The notes: generated by a model from the sequence alone, not told the origin. A stretch of 64,000 nt of DNA from Sciurus carolinensis (GCF_902686445.1 NC_062216.1:8019084-8083083), one strand, 5' to 3'. Shown: positions 24,902-36,894, counted from the first letter of the stretch. Made by a program: numbers and translations.

Positions 24902-25638
24902 AAGAAATTTTTTACTTTGTATGTCCTTGGTGTAAAGATTATGTAGGTGTTCTGTGAATACTTGCTGTTATGACATTTGTTAATAATACATTATATGTTT
25001 ACAAGACCTGTCATTCTTGGTTTGGAAAAAAAAAAAACCCATATAATTGCAAGATTCTAAATGGACCTCTTAGAACACTGGAATTAGAGAAAGGACAAGC
25101 ACTTGTGGTGTGTTTTAATTATATGTAGCTGAAGAGTAGTCTGAACTCCTAAGTTTTTTCTACATTTTTTTGTTTCTTTTCATTCATGTGGGTGCTTCTT
25201 CACCTCAGGAAGGTTTGTTGCAGACTGGAATCAGGAAGAGTCTCTCCAACTTCTGGGCCTTCCTTTTGAAGGGGCTGATTCATTAGGACTATAGGGCCTG
25301 ATGTAGCAAGGGTCTTCTCAAAACCCAGAAGACGCATGTCCCACTTGGATGACAAATACAAAGATTGGGGCTTTTGGAATGACAGAGGCCTCTGTCCTTA
25401 CCCTGGGGTAGAGGGTGGTGGTGTGGTAGTGTCTTGCATGGCACCTGGTGTGCTTGGGATGTGGGACCATGAGAGCTAGAGGGTCCCAGCCTGGTGGATG
25501 CAGCCTGATACCCCAACACAGCTTGACAGCAACAGAGAGCAATGGGCTAAAAGGAACTGGAACCCCAAGGCCAGAGATAAGACTTATCTGTGTGAACAAC
25601 AGGCTGATGGTCAGAGGAGTCACTCTGAGCCAGGCGAT

Positions 25639-26244
25639 TGTGAGCTATGTTGTGTCCCTCCAAATTCATGTACTGAAGTTCGAGGCCCCAGGGCCTCAGA
25701 ATGGGAATGTATTTGGAGACAGAGCCTTAGAGAGGGATTAGGGTTAAGTGAGGTCAGCAGGGTGGACCCCAATTCAATATGACTGGTGTCCTTGTAAAAA
25801 GAGATTAGACCAGGCACGGTGACACACACCTGTAATTCCAGTGACTCAGGAGGCTAAGGCAGGAGGATCACAAGTTCATGGCCAGCCTCAGCAACTTAGT
25901 GAGGACCTAAGCAACTTAGTGGGACCCTGTCTGAAAATTTAAAAAAATAAATAAAAGGCTGAAGATGTATGTCAGAGGTAAAGTGCCCCTGGGGTCAATT
26001 CCCAGTACCACTCTCCCCCCCCCCAAAAAAAAAGAAGAGATTACATAATAGACATACAGAAGGAAGACTATGCAAAGAAACAGGAAGAAGAAAGCTCTCT
26101 ATAACCAAGGAGCGAGACCTCAGGAGAAACCAACTCTGCTGCCACCTGGGTCTTGGATGTCCTAGAACTGTGGGAAAATAAATCTCGTTTGAACCAGCCA
26201 GCCTGTGCTATTTTACTACGGCAGTCCTCTCAAACTAGTATACA
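25639..26244 (+). mobile_element. MaLR LTR (MLT1/MST-like), split by a B1-dID SINE
   Basis: The left part (TGTTGTGTCCCTCC, then AATTCATGTACTGAAGTTC, GATTAGGGTTAAGTGAGGTC, ATATGACTGGTGTCC) and the right part (GAGACCTCAGGAGAAACCAA, AACTGTGGGAAAATAAATC, TACTACGGCAG, CTCAAACTAGTATACA) match a sense-strand MaLR LTR. An AATAAA lies at about 26178. The SINE at 25806-26033 interrupts it. Confidence 0.8.
25806..26033 (+). mobile_element. B1-dID SINE nested in the MaLR LTR
   Basis: A complete dimer: B1 half from CCAGGCACGGTGACACACAC, A-rich linker, then a dID half ending GGGGTCAATTCCCAGTACC and a C/A-rich tail. AGAGATTA occurs just before and just after it (about 25799-25806 and 26034-26042), a short target-site duplication that also marks where the LTR was split. 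Confidence 0.85.
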
Positions 26245-26479
26245 TGCATTGGCCCCACTGGAGACCCCAGAGTCTTACCACTGAAGGGCCGAAAGCTCAC
26301 CAGTCTTGCAGCATTAGGGTTAGGGTTAGAAATTCAGGTCGTTTAATGGAAAATAAGACAGTGCTTTATGCCTTCCACACCTAAAGTTTAACTTGATGAT
26401 TCGAACTTGTTCCTATGCTATTGTGTTTCATGTTGCTTTTGATGTATTCCTTAAATTTTTTAAGAACTTATTTTTTACT

Positions 26480-26562
26480 TTTATGTGGTGCTGAGGATCA
26501 AACCCAGTGCCCCACACGTGCGAGGCAAGTGTTCCACCAGTGACCCACAATCCCAGCCCCCC
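26480..26562 (-). mobile_element. ID SINE
   Basis: GTGGTGCTGAGGATCAAACC, CCACACGTGCGAGGCAAGTG, CCCACAATCCCAGCCC: antisense ID. Confidence 0.82.
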
Positions 26563-28591
26563 GTATTATATTTTTAAAGATATGATTTCCTTTCTACTGT
26601 TTGCTTTTTTCTTCTCTTGGGTCTCCTAGGAATCATTATTTTACAACCCATCATGAGACGGTTCAAAATCAACTAACAGATTTCTGTAGGACTTCTTCAC
26701 AAAGAAGTTCTACTACAGAGAAGAGACTTGGAGAAGAAACCGGAAACCAGAGCACCCAGTTTGTAGCTGATTTGGCGGATAGGAGGCAGAGCAAACCACC
26801 AGCAGAGAGGGACAGCAACGGAAGGGAGCTGAGGCCTCTGTGATTTCATTAGCAGATGGCAAGTGTGATCTAATGTAGACAAACTAATAATTAATTGGGA
26901 GCAAGGAGGCCAGTCCAGTGATGTGTCTAGGCAGAGAATAATCCTCTAGCACACAGATCAAGTACAGGATTAGGGATTATTCTTGAAAAAAGCATTAAAA
27001 CTATCAGTCTAGTGCGTAGCTCTGGGAACAAAGGCAAACACGGCATTAGCGAGGAGAACGCACTGAAAACTGAAGAGAGCACCTGCTATTTTGAAAAGAG
27101 CTTTTTGATATAGTCAGAAATATTGTCACGTTGGCAACTGTTCTGAAAAAAGTGATAGAAGACGACGAAACCCGAGAATCACATTTATGTACTTACCTTC
27201 GGGGATGCGAACGCCGGTGCCTTCCACGGGCGAGCAGGCGGGGGATGCACGAGGTGGAAAGACTTGGGGGGAACTGGTCAGAACGGAGGGTGCACACCAT
27301 GTCCAGCTGCTCAACCACCAACGTAGTCCGCGGCCCCCGGCTTAGACAGCGCCGCTTGGTGCCTCTCTTCTGCCTCCTCCCTGGCCTGAGAGGCCCTGGA
27401 GGACGGGACCGTGTCCTCCCAGCCCTGTGTCCCTGCCGCACTGCACCCAGCGGATGACTTTGCCCAATCAGTTGTGGTGGGAGATGGTGAAAGGAAGAAG
27501 TGGCTCTGTGCTCCGCGTGGCAGAGCATGTGATGGACAATGACTCTACCTGCTGTGCAGTGGCCACCGTGTCCGAAGCTACTCGTGTCAAAGAGACCATG
27601 CGCGGGCCCCAAAGGCCAGTTCCACGCTTGCCTCAGCTCTGGTCCCTAAATGGCGTGCAGCGTGTGCCTTATTTCTGTCTCCGTTGTGTCCCCCACGTAG
27701 GTTACATCTGCTCCTCCCAGCAGACTCCCCTTCTCCCGCCCACGTCTCTCTCCTCTTTTATTCAGCATTCCGGAAAGGAAGTTCAGCTGGGTTTCCCTCT
27801 TCTGCCTGTCTCCTCACCCTGGTTTGTCTCGCTCTTTGCTCTTGACTTCTCCTGACACCCGTGCTGTGAAAGACGGGCGACAACCACCACCTCCATGAGC
27901 AGCCTCGGGAGTGGGACGAGCTGGTGGCAGAGCCTTGTGTACCTGGCGTCTGCTCCTTCGGTGGCAGAGCCTTTTTTGGCCGTCCGATAGTCCTAGAATA
28001 GATGGAGAACTAAGAAGTGCTTTAGGCTGAACTTAAAATTCACATATTGAATTCTGCGCTCTTAGATCTCTGCAAAAGGATCTGCGAAACCTTTGTACAT
28101 GCAAACGATAAAGCATCAGATGTGGACCCTCCTCCCATCTCAGGCACCAGAACACTGAAAAAAGCGACTGCATGTTACTCAGGGGTCCTCTGAGGCTGCC
28201 CACCCCGCCTCAGGAGCATCAGGATGAGCATCCCTCATGACTGCACAGCTCCATGACACACCGGGTCTGCTTTTGCCAGAATATGAAATAAGCCTCTGAG
28301 TCGTTTCATGCATCTGTCACCCCTCCTTCTTCCCAGATGCCACTGTCAAGGCACAGGGCTGAGGAGCTCATCGCAGCCAGGACCGTGGGCCTCTCCTTTG
28401 TTTCTGACTCCATTTTCACCCAAAGTTGAACAGGAGCTGGACGAAGGGGCAGGTCACAGGGCAGCTCTGGGAAGGAGGCAGGGATTCAGCCCATACAGAC
28501 AAGAAAATAGCTGAACCGATTAGAGATGCCACAGTCCCAAATAACTCCAGATAACCAGCAAGATGTGAATAAATTCTATTTACCTACTACT
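26563..28591. other. Intergenic; contains the CpG-rich candidate exon
   Basis: Outside the CpG-rich patch (27190-27620) nothing is recognised. A pyrimidine-rich tract ending in CTCCTAG at about 26630 resembles a plus-strand splice acceptor. Confidence 0.4.
27190..27620 (-). other. CpG-rich patch ending at a consensus splice donor: candidate first exon on the minus strand
   Basis: This stretch has roughly two dozen CpG dinucleotides in about 430 bp, whereas the flanking kilobases are CpG-poor. On the minus strand it ends at CCCCGAAG|GTAAGTAC (exon end 27197, intron GT at 27196-27195), a near-perfect 5' splice site. The minus strand is open for 139 codons (27612-27193), closing only at the TAA inside the donor, but that frame has no ATG start that I could confirm. 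I recognise no protein in it. It could be the first exon of a noncoding or unannotated transcript, or simply a GC-rich chance match. Confidence 0.35.
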
Positions 28592-28820
28592 CAGGTTTAG
28601 TATCCTTACCTGAAGTGGTTGGGACTGAAGGTGTTTGGGATTTGGAAGTTTTTGGGATTTTGAAAAAAATCTTAAAGAATTTACCCATTGAATGTTCCTA
28701 ATATGAAAATAAAAAATCTGAAACACTCCTAATCCAAAACTTTCTGAGCAAGACACAGAAATATTCACATTTTTGGAGCATTTCAGCTTTTGGATTTTTG
28801 TACTAGGGATGCTGAATCTG
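28592..28820 (+). mobile_element. Tigger/pogo-like DNA transposon fossil
   Basis: The left end CAGGTTTAGTATCC and the right end GGATGCTGAATCTG are imperfect terminal inverted repeats. Inside are subterminal patterns typical of Tigger-type MITEs (GTTTGGGATTTGGAAG, CTTTTGGATTTTTG). The sequence is non-coding. Family name uncertain. Confidence 0.55.
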
Positions 28821-29651
28821 TATTCACGTTCAGTTGCTCTGCAACAAATTACTACTAATTAAGCCACCTAAAACCAAGCAGTTTTAATTATCCCAGAGTG
28901 TCCGTGGGCCTGGAGTCGAGGCACCGCGGGGCTGGCCTCTGTACGGCGGGTCCAGAGGTCACACTGAAGGTGCTGGCTGGATTGTGTTCTCACCTGCGGG
29001 CTCCCCAGGAAAAGAAGCTGCTTCTAAGCTCATGGTGTTGGCAGAATTTATGTCCCCTGGTCATGTCACTGCATTTCCCTCTTTCTAGTGGCTCTTGGCT
29101 GGGGCTGCTCCCTGGTCCCGGGTATCGCTGGCAGTTGTCCTTCCTGCCTGGGCTTCTCCAACATGGCTGCTTGCTCCGTCAAGCCCACAAGGGAGAGCCT
29201 CCAGCTGGGTCCGCTGAGCTGAGGTCCTCCTGAATGCAACACAGACCACGAGAGTGACAACCCATCACTTCTGCCACACTCTGGGGGTTAGATTCAGGGC
29301 ACGGGTTCCAACCACACTCAAGGGGAGGGGATGACATAAAGGTGTGAACCCCAGCAAGTGACTCAGAGGGTTGTCTCAGCAGTCGGGCTACTACCTCTGC
29401 CTTAGGCGGATATATTTTGTTGGGGTTCCTTCCTGAAGAATGTATGTGGCTATATTAACTGAAAGTTGGCATTCTGCTGACATTTTAAAACCAAACGATG
29501 CGTGCATAGTGCTATCTGGAAGGAGCGGCTTCTTACCTAAAAATTTTTAAAATATGCTCCTCTAATGTGCTTTAGTTTATATAATTATACAATAGAACTT
29601 ATAAGATAAAAAGATCTATTGAAAAAAAGGAACACTTTTGCTAATATTTAT

Positions 29652-29820
29652 TTTGTACAGCACTGGGGACTGAACTCAGGGGCACTCTACCCAGAGTTAC
29701 ATGCCCAGTCCCTTTGTTTTTTACTCACTAAGTTTCCCAGGCTGGACTGGAACTTGTGATCCTCCTGTCTCAGCTTCCCAAGTTGCCGGGAATATAGGTA
29801 TGCTTTCCCACATCTGGTTA
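29652..29820 (-). mobile_element. B1-dID SINE
   Basis: The dID part CACTGGGGACTGAACTCAGG, then B1 antisense GATCCTCCTGTCTCAGC and a degraded end (ATATAGGTATGCTTTCCC). Old copy with internal shortening. Confidence 0.75.
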
Positions 29821-30129
29821 TTTTGCTTATTTTTAAAATGACAACTCCTTTTGGACTAGGAAAAATTAATCTATTCATGAATAGAATTTTTATGAAAAGA
29901 AAATAAATTTCTGTCTCTACTAAATAAGTGTTAAACTCCAAAATACTAGTTATAAAGACACCAGATAATTAGTCCAAGGCACACATGGATTGTCAACTGT
30001 TGCTCCAACTTCTGTGCTATCATCAAAGCTATCTGCCTAAAACACAGTGTTGATTTTGTCTCTTTTCTAATAAAAGTTACTTATAGGATCAACTCTGAAA
30101 TTTTAAGCTTGAATATTGGAAAATTAGCA

Positions 30130-30395
30130 CTAGGCTCCACTACCACCTCCTCTTCCGCTGTGTGTTCAGTGCTCTAGACACACAGCCATTTCACCAGCCC
30201 CCTGCCTGTTTCTCGTCTCGGCCTCTGCACATGGGTGCCCTCAGCTGGTATGTCCACCCCTTCTCTTTAGAGATTCCAGACACTCTGCAGGGAAGCCTTG
30301 AGGAGAATGGTATGTACACTTGGTTCACTATTGGATTTCTTGGGCACAAGCCTGACACATTGTAAACCATCAATAAATATTGCTTGAATACAAGT
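30130..30395 (+). mobile_element. L2 LINE 3' end
   Basis: CCTGCCTGTTTCTCGTCTCGG, CTCTGCACATGGGTGCCCTC, AGGGAAGCCTTGAGG and CATCAATAAATATTGCTTGAAT are L2 blocks in order. Confidence 0.55.
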
Positions 30396-30510
30396 CTTAG
30401 AGTCCTCTTATTTAAGGAATTGGATGAAATGATGGTTCCTTATGGCTCTGACTTGTATAAAATCATTACATGAATTGAGAGAATATGAACCAATTAAAAT
30501 GTGTGGTAGA

Positions 30511-30578
30511 CAATACCTAGATTGTGGAACCAACCTAGTTGCCCTTCAATAGATGAATGGATAAAGAAAAGAAACTGT

Positions 30579-30612
<34 letters not shown>

Positions 30613-30996
30613 CTGCAGTATATATACACAGTGGATATTACTCAGTCATGAAGAAGAATAAAATTAAGGCATTTGCAGGTAAATGGGTGGAGTTTGGAGA
30701 ATATCATGCTTAGTGAAATAAGCCAATCCCCAAAAGCAAAGTCCAATGGTTTCTCTGATAAGTGGATGCTGATACATAATGGGGAGTGGGAGGGGCAAGG
30801 GAAGAATGGAGGAACGATGGATTGTGTAGAGGGAAATGAGGGGTGGGGAGGACTGGTGGGGAAGAAAAGATAATGGAATAAGACAAACATCATTACCCTA
30901 TGTACATGTATGATTTCACAAATGGTGTGACCTCTACATCGTGTACAACCAGAGAAATGAAAAGTTGTGTACAAAGAATAAAAAAATTAAATTAAA
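30511..30996 (+). mobile_element. 5'-truncated L1 3' end with target-site duplication
   Basis: Contains the end of L1 ORF2 and its 3' UTR: TTGCCCTTCAATAGATGAAT, GTGGATATTACTCAGTCATG, AATATCATGCTTAGTGAAAT, then a G-rich 3' UTR and an A-rich end. AAAATGTGTGGTAGA (30496-30510) and AAAATGGGTGGTAGA (30997-31011) are a 15-bp target-site duplication with one mismatch. An expanded A/GAAAA tract (about 30578-30611) lies inside the element. Confidence 0.85.
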
Positions 30997-31559
30997 AAAA
31001 TGGGTGGTAGAAATTCCCTGTGCCTCAGCCTTTTAGAGGAGGAAGGCATCATCCCTGTGCTGGAGTGGTCAGGGACATTTTTGTTGAAGGAGGTGGGATA
31101 TAAAATAGGTGTTGAAAGATGAGAGGAAGTTGAAACCCTTGCAGGCACGATAACTTCTTGGTAGTAGACCAGCATTGAAAGTTGATTAATTTGAATTGAA
31201 ATAATAGATAAATGGTAGATGAAGAAAAATTCATAATGAATGAAAGATAAGTTCATAAGTTCCAGCGCAGGAAGGTGCTGGGTACATGTGGGAGAGGAGG
31301 GCATTTTTATGAGTAAGGTATATTTGGTCAAGAGTGGAATTAATATTGCTACATAGAATGGAAGAGATTATGGAAGATCTGAAGATAAGGCTGCAGACTG
31401 GGTTTGGTATGAGAGGCACTAGTGAGCCATGACACTTCTCACAGCAGGATGATGGCATGTAGGTTATCATTCTGATGCAGGTAAGCTTCTTGGATGGGAA
31501 AAGGAATACAAGTTGGAGAGATTAGAGAGAGGCCTCAACTTGGATAAAAATAGTTCCTG

Positions 31560-31579
31560 TTTTTTTTTTTTTTTTTTTT
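31560..31579. repeat. T homopolymer
   Basis: About 20 consecutive T. No recognisable retroelement is attached. Others of similar kind are at about 8847-8867 and 54317-54334. Confidence 0.9.
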
Positions 31580-31732
31580 CAATAACCTATGAGAGAGGTT
31601 CTCACCACAAGCCTTGTAGGAAAGTAGGATGCTAATTCTAACTTTATATGAGAACTGAATCTGAATTAATCTAAGTTACAGAGCTGGCAAATGTTGACAG
31701 TGGAACAAAAACCTATTTTTTTTTTCTATTTC

Positions 31733-32219
31733 TGTGATGTTTAATTTCACATATGAACTTGCCTGGACGAAGATGCCCAGAAAGCTCGCAAAACATTATT
31801 TCTGGTTGTGTCTGTGAGGGCGTTTCTAGAAGAGATTAACATATCAATTGGTAGACTGAGCGAAGATCTGCCACACCAACGCAGGTGGACATCATCGATC
31901 TCTTGAGGGTTCAAACAGAACAAAAAGACAAAGGGCAAATGTTCTGTTTGAGGCTGGGATCCATCTTTTCCTGCCCTTGGACATTGGTGCCCTTGATTGT
32001 TCAGCTTTTAGACTCAGGCTGGAACTTATGTACCATAGTCCCCAGTCCTCATGACTCAGCCTGAACTAAACCACCAGTCTCCCTGGATCTCTGGCTTGAA
32101 GAGAGCAGACTGTGGAACTTCTTGGTGACCATAATTGCATGAGTCAACTCCTATCATATAGCTCCTCAGATATATGATCTGCTCAGGTTCTGATTCTCTG
32201 GAAAATTCTGACTGGGACA
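31733..32219 (+). mobile_element. Ancient LTR-like repeat, family not assigned
   Basis: It starts TGTGATGTTTAATTTC and ends CTGGAAAATTCTGACTGGGACA, giving TG...CA termini over 487 bp. The interior has GTGTCTGTGAGGGCGTTTC, GAGATTAACATATC and GCATGAGTCAACTCC. I recognise the pattern as a widespread mammalian repeat of this form but cannot name the family with confidence. No coding capacity. Confidence 0.6.
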
Positions 32220-33075
32220 ATTTCTAAGCTCAGTGTTCTTTCCATTAAGAAATAAAGGATGAGATATCAAACACTGAAAAGGAATAATCTATGAAACTTT
32301 ATAAGGCATATGAATCATAATGTCGTGGAAAGAGCCCTGACTTGAATATCAAGAAATTTAAATTCCAGTCTTTGGGCGAAGGCAACTAGTGTGAACTTAA
32401 ATAGATAATTGTCTTCTATGGTTAGCTTCCTCTTCTTCATTTGTAACAAGGGCATTGCATGTAAAAGGTGAAGTTCATTCTTGTATGCTGCTCTTGGAAT
32501 TTCTGTGTCATTAGATGACCCCATGAGATGGGCATTATGGCGGTAAAAAGCATTGGAGTACAGAGTCAGTTTTAGGGCAAAGGGTGATGCGTTCACATTT
32601 GCATATCAGGAAAAGGTGAAAGGAAGTGGTAGTCAGAAAAAAGGCTGCTTAAAACTGGCCACATCCTAGTCCCTGAAATCTGTGACCTTATCATCTTACA
32701 TGACAAAAGAAACTGCAGGTGTGACTCGGTTAAGGATTTTGAGTTGGGGAGATTGTTCTGGATGATCCAGGTAAGTGCTTGTAAAGGCGAGAGGGAGGGG
32801 GACATCAGAGTTGGAGGGAGACATGACAGAAGCAGAGGTGAGTAAATAACTGCTGGCTTTGAAGATAGAAGGGGCCCGGGTTGGGGGCTGTGGGAAGAAT
32901 CCGCACTCCAGCAAAGACAAGGGAATCAAGTCCCACGCCACCCACCAGAGCCTCCAGAAGGTAAGGTCATAAATGTGTCTTGTTTTAAGCAACTAAGTTT
33001 GTGACAATTTGTGATAGCAGCCACAGGAGATAAACAGAAGGAGTGACTAGGGAGGGAGGACCAATACCTAGTTAA

Positions 33076-33295
33076 CACCTACTGTGTACCAGGCATTGAT
33101 CTCACAATTAGCACACTGTATAGGAAAATAAGCCTGAGGGTCAAAGTCATAAATCAAGTGAAGTGAATTTTATTCTTTTCATTTTTATGGTTGAGGAACA
33201 GAGATTTAAATAAGTAAGTATTTTGCCCAAGATACTATAGCAAGTTAAAGGAAGAGTAGGGGATTTATGTACAGAGCCTGCCTCCTGTGATTAAA
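33076..33295 (+). mobile_element. MIR SINE
   Basis: CCTACTGTGTACCAGGCATTG, GGTTGAGGAACAGAGATTTAA, TTTGCCCAAGATACTATAGC and AGAGCCTGCCTCC. Confidence 0.65.
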
Positions 33296-33379
33296 AAACC
33301 AAATGAAACAGTTATTTAAAGAAAAAGGGGAAAACCCAGAGGAAGACATAATTTAATCATCACCTAAAAAGGTATGTCT

Positions 33380-33393
33380 TCCCCCCCCCCCCG
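33380..33393. repeat. C homopolymer
   Basis: A run of about 13 C between a T-rich and a GATTTG sequence. Shorter C or G runs occur at about 36171-36178 and 37301-37308. Confidence 0.8.
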
Positions 33394-34299
33394 ATTTGTA
33401 CTGGCTTCAAAGTTGGTGTCTGACATGTATTAGGCACTTATTACCTGATGAAAACAAAGATCCCATGTTATACTCTTTAATCATTAATTTTTCATGTCAT
33501 GACTTGTTGATAATGCTGTTTCATTAACTCCTATTTGTAGGTGTCTGTTTCCTATTATAGAGCTGTAATTTACAATAACTATTTCACATTTCTTTGTCCT
33601 GATGAAATTGAATGTATAGTAGGTTTCAATAAATGCTTGCTGAATTCAGTTAGACTTAGAGTCTGCCACATGCAGAAATACTATAACCAGGAGATAGGTC
33701 TAAAATCTGAAGATGATACCACTATGGGAGTTCACTTTACTTGGGGTCCTGGTGGTGATGGTTAGGATCAAAGGCTCCACATTTTCTATGTATTGGTGAC
33801 ACCATATCACTTTGTCAAAAGATCAACTCAGCCAGCATCAGAGCAAATCTTATATCTTAAATTGAGGACCAGAGAAAGCACTTGGCTTGAATTCAGAGGT
33901 CATATTGTAGGATGAACACAAATCTTTTACTCTAGACTCACACTTTTCCTGGCAAGACAATCATATGAGAAACCAAGAAATATAGGTCTACTGTGGAAAT
34001 GGCTGATTTCCATTTTCCATCTCACTTTCAACCTGGGGGCGAAGGCTCTATGCTCATTTTCTGAAATGGCCTGTATGATTTGATCTATTATTGCTTGCTC
34101 CTCATTTTCTTTTGGTTGAGCTTGAAGAGTTGATTTCATATAAGTGTTATATGATGAAGTTACAATGTACTGTGCTTTTGGGGAGTGAATTCATAAAGTT
34201 CATTGTTCTTACTTAGGAGATACAGTGGATAAAAATATGAAGAAGGTCCAGAAAGGCTGAAGTCGATTCATGGATCTTGGAGTTAGAAACAGTTTTGTT

Positions 34300-34385
34300 T
34301 TGCTTGGTTTTCAGTGTTGGGGGGCAACCACAAGCCTCATGCAAGCCAGACAAGCACTCTACCACTGAGCTGCACCTACAGTCTT
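34300..34385 (-). mobile_element. ID SINE, degraded
   Basis: TGTTGGGGGGCAACCACAAG, then GACAAGCACTCTACCACTG and AGCTGCACCTACAG: antisense ID with changes around the B box. Confidence 0.7.
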
Positions 34386-34449
34386 GGAACTAGTTCTTAA
34401 GAAACAAACACCTTTACAAAATACTCCTCATTGGCGTTACTGCTAGAGA

Positions 34450-35110
34450 ACAGCCCCTTAATTTCTATGTCTGCATGCACACATATTCACTGCCATCCCT
34501 CGATACCCAACCCCCAAATTATTATCTTTCTCCCATTTCAGACCCGATTTCTCCACACTATTACCACCATCCTATAGGTAATCACTGTTTTTTTCTTGGG
34601 TAACTTTTCTACGTTGCTTTATGCAAATATAATCAAACAGGAATAGACTTTCCCTTCTCCTTTCTTACAGGAAATGCAGCATGCTCTATTGTATTGCACC
34701 TTGCTCTTTTGTAAAACAAAGCATTCTGCAAGTCATTACAAATCATTAAAAAAAGGAAACTATCTTTATTCAATAGTACTACATCATATTCTGCTGTGTG
34801 GAAGCACCATAATTCATTTAACTAGTTCCCTTTTGGGTTGTCATTGAGGTCTTTTCCCCTTTTGTTTTTTCTTAGTATTATAAAAAATGCTACACAAATA
34901 ATGTTGCTACATGAGCAGCTATGTACTTTCTGAGGTGCACATATTATCTGTAGGATCACTTCCCATAAGGACTGTTGTCTCAGAGGATAATTACATTGTA
35001 ATTTTATTGGACAGTGCCTAGCTCCCTTCTGTAGAGGTGGTACTGCTTGCACCACCAGCAACAGTGCACGAGAGCGCTTGCTATTACTTCAATTCTTATC
35101 ATCAGTTGTG
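34450..35110 (-). mobile_element. Old L1 (L1M-type) 3' region remnant
   Basis: The antisense blocks CATAATTCATTTAACTAGTTCC, ATTATAAAAAATGCTACACA, ATTATCTGTAGGATCACTTCC and ACCACCAGCAACAGTGCACG follow the antisense 3' portion of mammalian L1M elements in order. Heavily diverged, no coding capacity. Confidence 0.65.
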
Positions 35111-35439
35111 GACATGTAGCTTCGAGGGATAATGGTTTCTATGAGCTTACTCTGCAGCAAAGAAGTTCTATTTCTATAGAAATCAGTAAATACAGGGCAT
35201 GGAATTCATGAGGATACCTACTGTTCAGAAGCCTTACCCAGGCGCACACCTTGTGAAGAATGTATGAGGAAGCCCCTTCAACCTGCTTTTGTTGGGGCCC
35301 ATCCTCATCGCAATTTAAACCTCCTGTCTACTAGATACATGTCAGCCCTGATAGGGTCCCTCCTGCGACTAACACAGTAATGCTGGCTTCATTTAGAGAT
35401 GACACGAGCTGCCTGGGACATGGCAAGGTAGGTAAATGG

Positions 35440-35645
35440 CATAGGCTTTGGAATGACACCTGCCTGGATTCAAACCCACAGCTACCCTACCTCCCTGGGG
35501 TGTGACTCAGGGTAAGTCAATTGGCAGAACTGAGGGTGTTTTCCAGACCTTTAAAACTGGGAACCAATTCCCATGCCTTTTTGGACTACTCTGAGATTAA
35601 AATGAATGTTTGAGGGAGCATTTAATACATAATAGCTTTCAATAC
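35440..35645 (-). mobile_element. MIR SINE
   Basis: GGCTTTGGAATGACACCTGCC, GGATTCAAACCCACAGCTACC, GTGACTCAGGGTAAGTCAA, in antisense MIR order. Confidence 0.6.
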
Positions 35646-36026
35646 TTTCCCCTTTTGCCTTTCTGAAAAGAGCAGAGAATTGAAAAGAAAAACCCTAAAG
35701 GCTCCTAAACAGCTTAAATTTGTCATAATTTCCATATGTTAAAGGTATCTTACGATACTAACAGAAGCTCAAAAATATATTTAGTATTTGCCTATATGTA
35801 ATTGAAACATGCTCTGTTATTGGCTTCTTAGCCTATTATATAGGAGTGGAAGTATAGGGGCCAAAGTTGTTAACTGACTGAACTATAGAAAGCAGAGATT
35901 TAAAAAAAAATGATTAAGAAAAAACTCACCACCATCACCACCACCCAAAAAGGTGGTGGACTTCTAGATACTCAGAACTCTTAGCACAGGGTACCTCAAG
36001 ATTGAGTGGTCAAGAAAAGGTTAACT

Positions 36027-36108
36027 GGGGCTACGGGTGTGGTTCAGTGGTAGAGAGCTATACGCAAGGGCCTGGGTTCAATTCCCAGAGCTTAAATAAA
36101 TAAATAAA
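36027..36108 (+). mobile_element. ID SINE
   Basis: GGGGCTACGGGTGTGGTTCA, GGTAGAGAGC and GGGTTCAATTCCCAGAGC, with an AAATAAAT tail. It is the last rodent-specific SINE before the XKR6 promoter. Confidence 0.85.
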
Positions 36109-36894
36109 ATGCTGACTACCTGCCTGTGTGCAGAAAGCAGGTCAGGGTGATGAATTTCTTTATATTAACCCCCCCCCATTTAGCTAATGTTTGGAGACAT
36201 CTCTGTAATACATTAATGGGTTTCATGAAGATTTACATCATAAATATAAAATACTTTTTTTGGCATTTGAAAGGTTAAATTTCAGTTATACAGAAAATTA
36301 ATCAGTTATCCAATATTTATTGAGTGCCCATTTAACTGCCCCAAAACTCTAGGGGCATAGCATAGTGATTCATAGCATAGTCCAAATTTGTTAACCTCTC
36401 AGTGAGTTTGGTGATGGTTTTATTATCGTTGTAACTGATTTTAATTTTAGAACCTTCTGGATTTTACAATATGCCCCCCTTCCAAAGAAGACAAAATTGT
36501 TGAAAATGCAAATATAAGTGGAAATCACTTGACAGTCTGTGAACCTTATGTATCTACTTGAAACTTCAATTGTGATAAACACTTTTGATTCATAATTTTA
36601 TGTGTCAGCCTTATATAGTGAGTGTAATTTACTTAGTTAATTTCACTAGATTATGCTCTTTCAGAGTATAGAGAAATAGAAATCATAAATATGCCATTAC
36701 TGGCTGCTTTTGTTTCTCATATCATAGCCTCACAGCTTAAACAGAAAATATATTTAAAAGCACAAATTAACTGCACCTTTCCTAGAAGGATTTCAAAATG
36801 CTTTTTATTAGAGATACCAAAACTACTAAGAAATTTAAGTAGATATATGTTGGTATTATGCAAGCATAATAACAATAATAGTAATATAACAAGA

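Larger units (their letters stand above)
32220..34299. other. Intergenic, MIR at 33076-33295 only
   Basis: No coding region recognised. ATAGTAGGTTTCAATAAATGC near 33617 may be an L2 3' tail. Confidence 0.4.

Noticed and set aside
26314..26329. Telomere-like TTAGGGTTAGGGTTAG
   Set aside because: Only two and a half units; too short to call an interstitial telomeric repeat.
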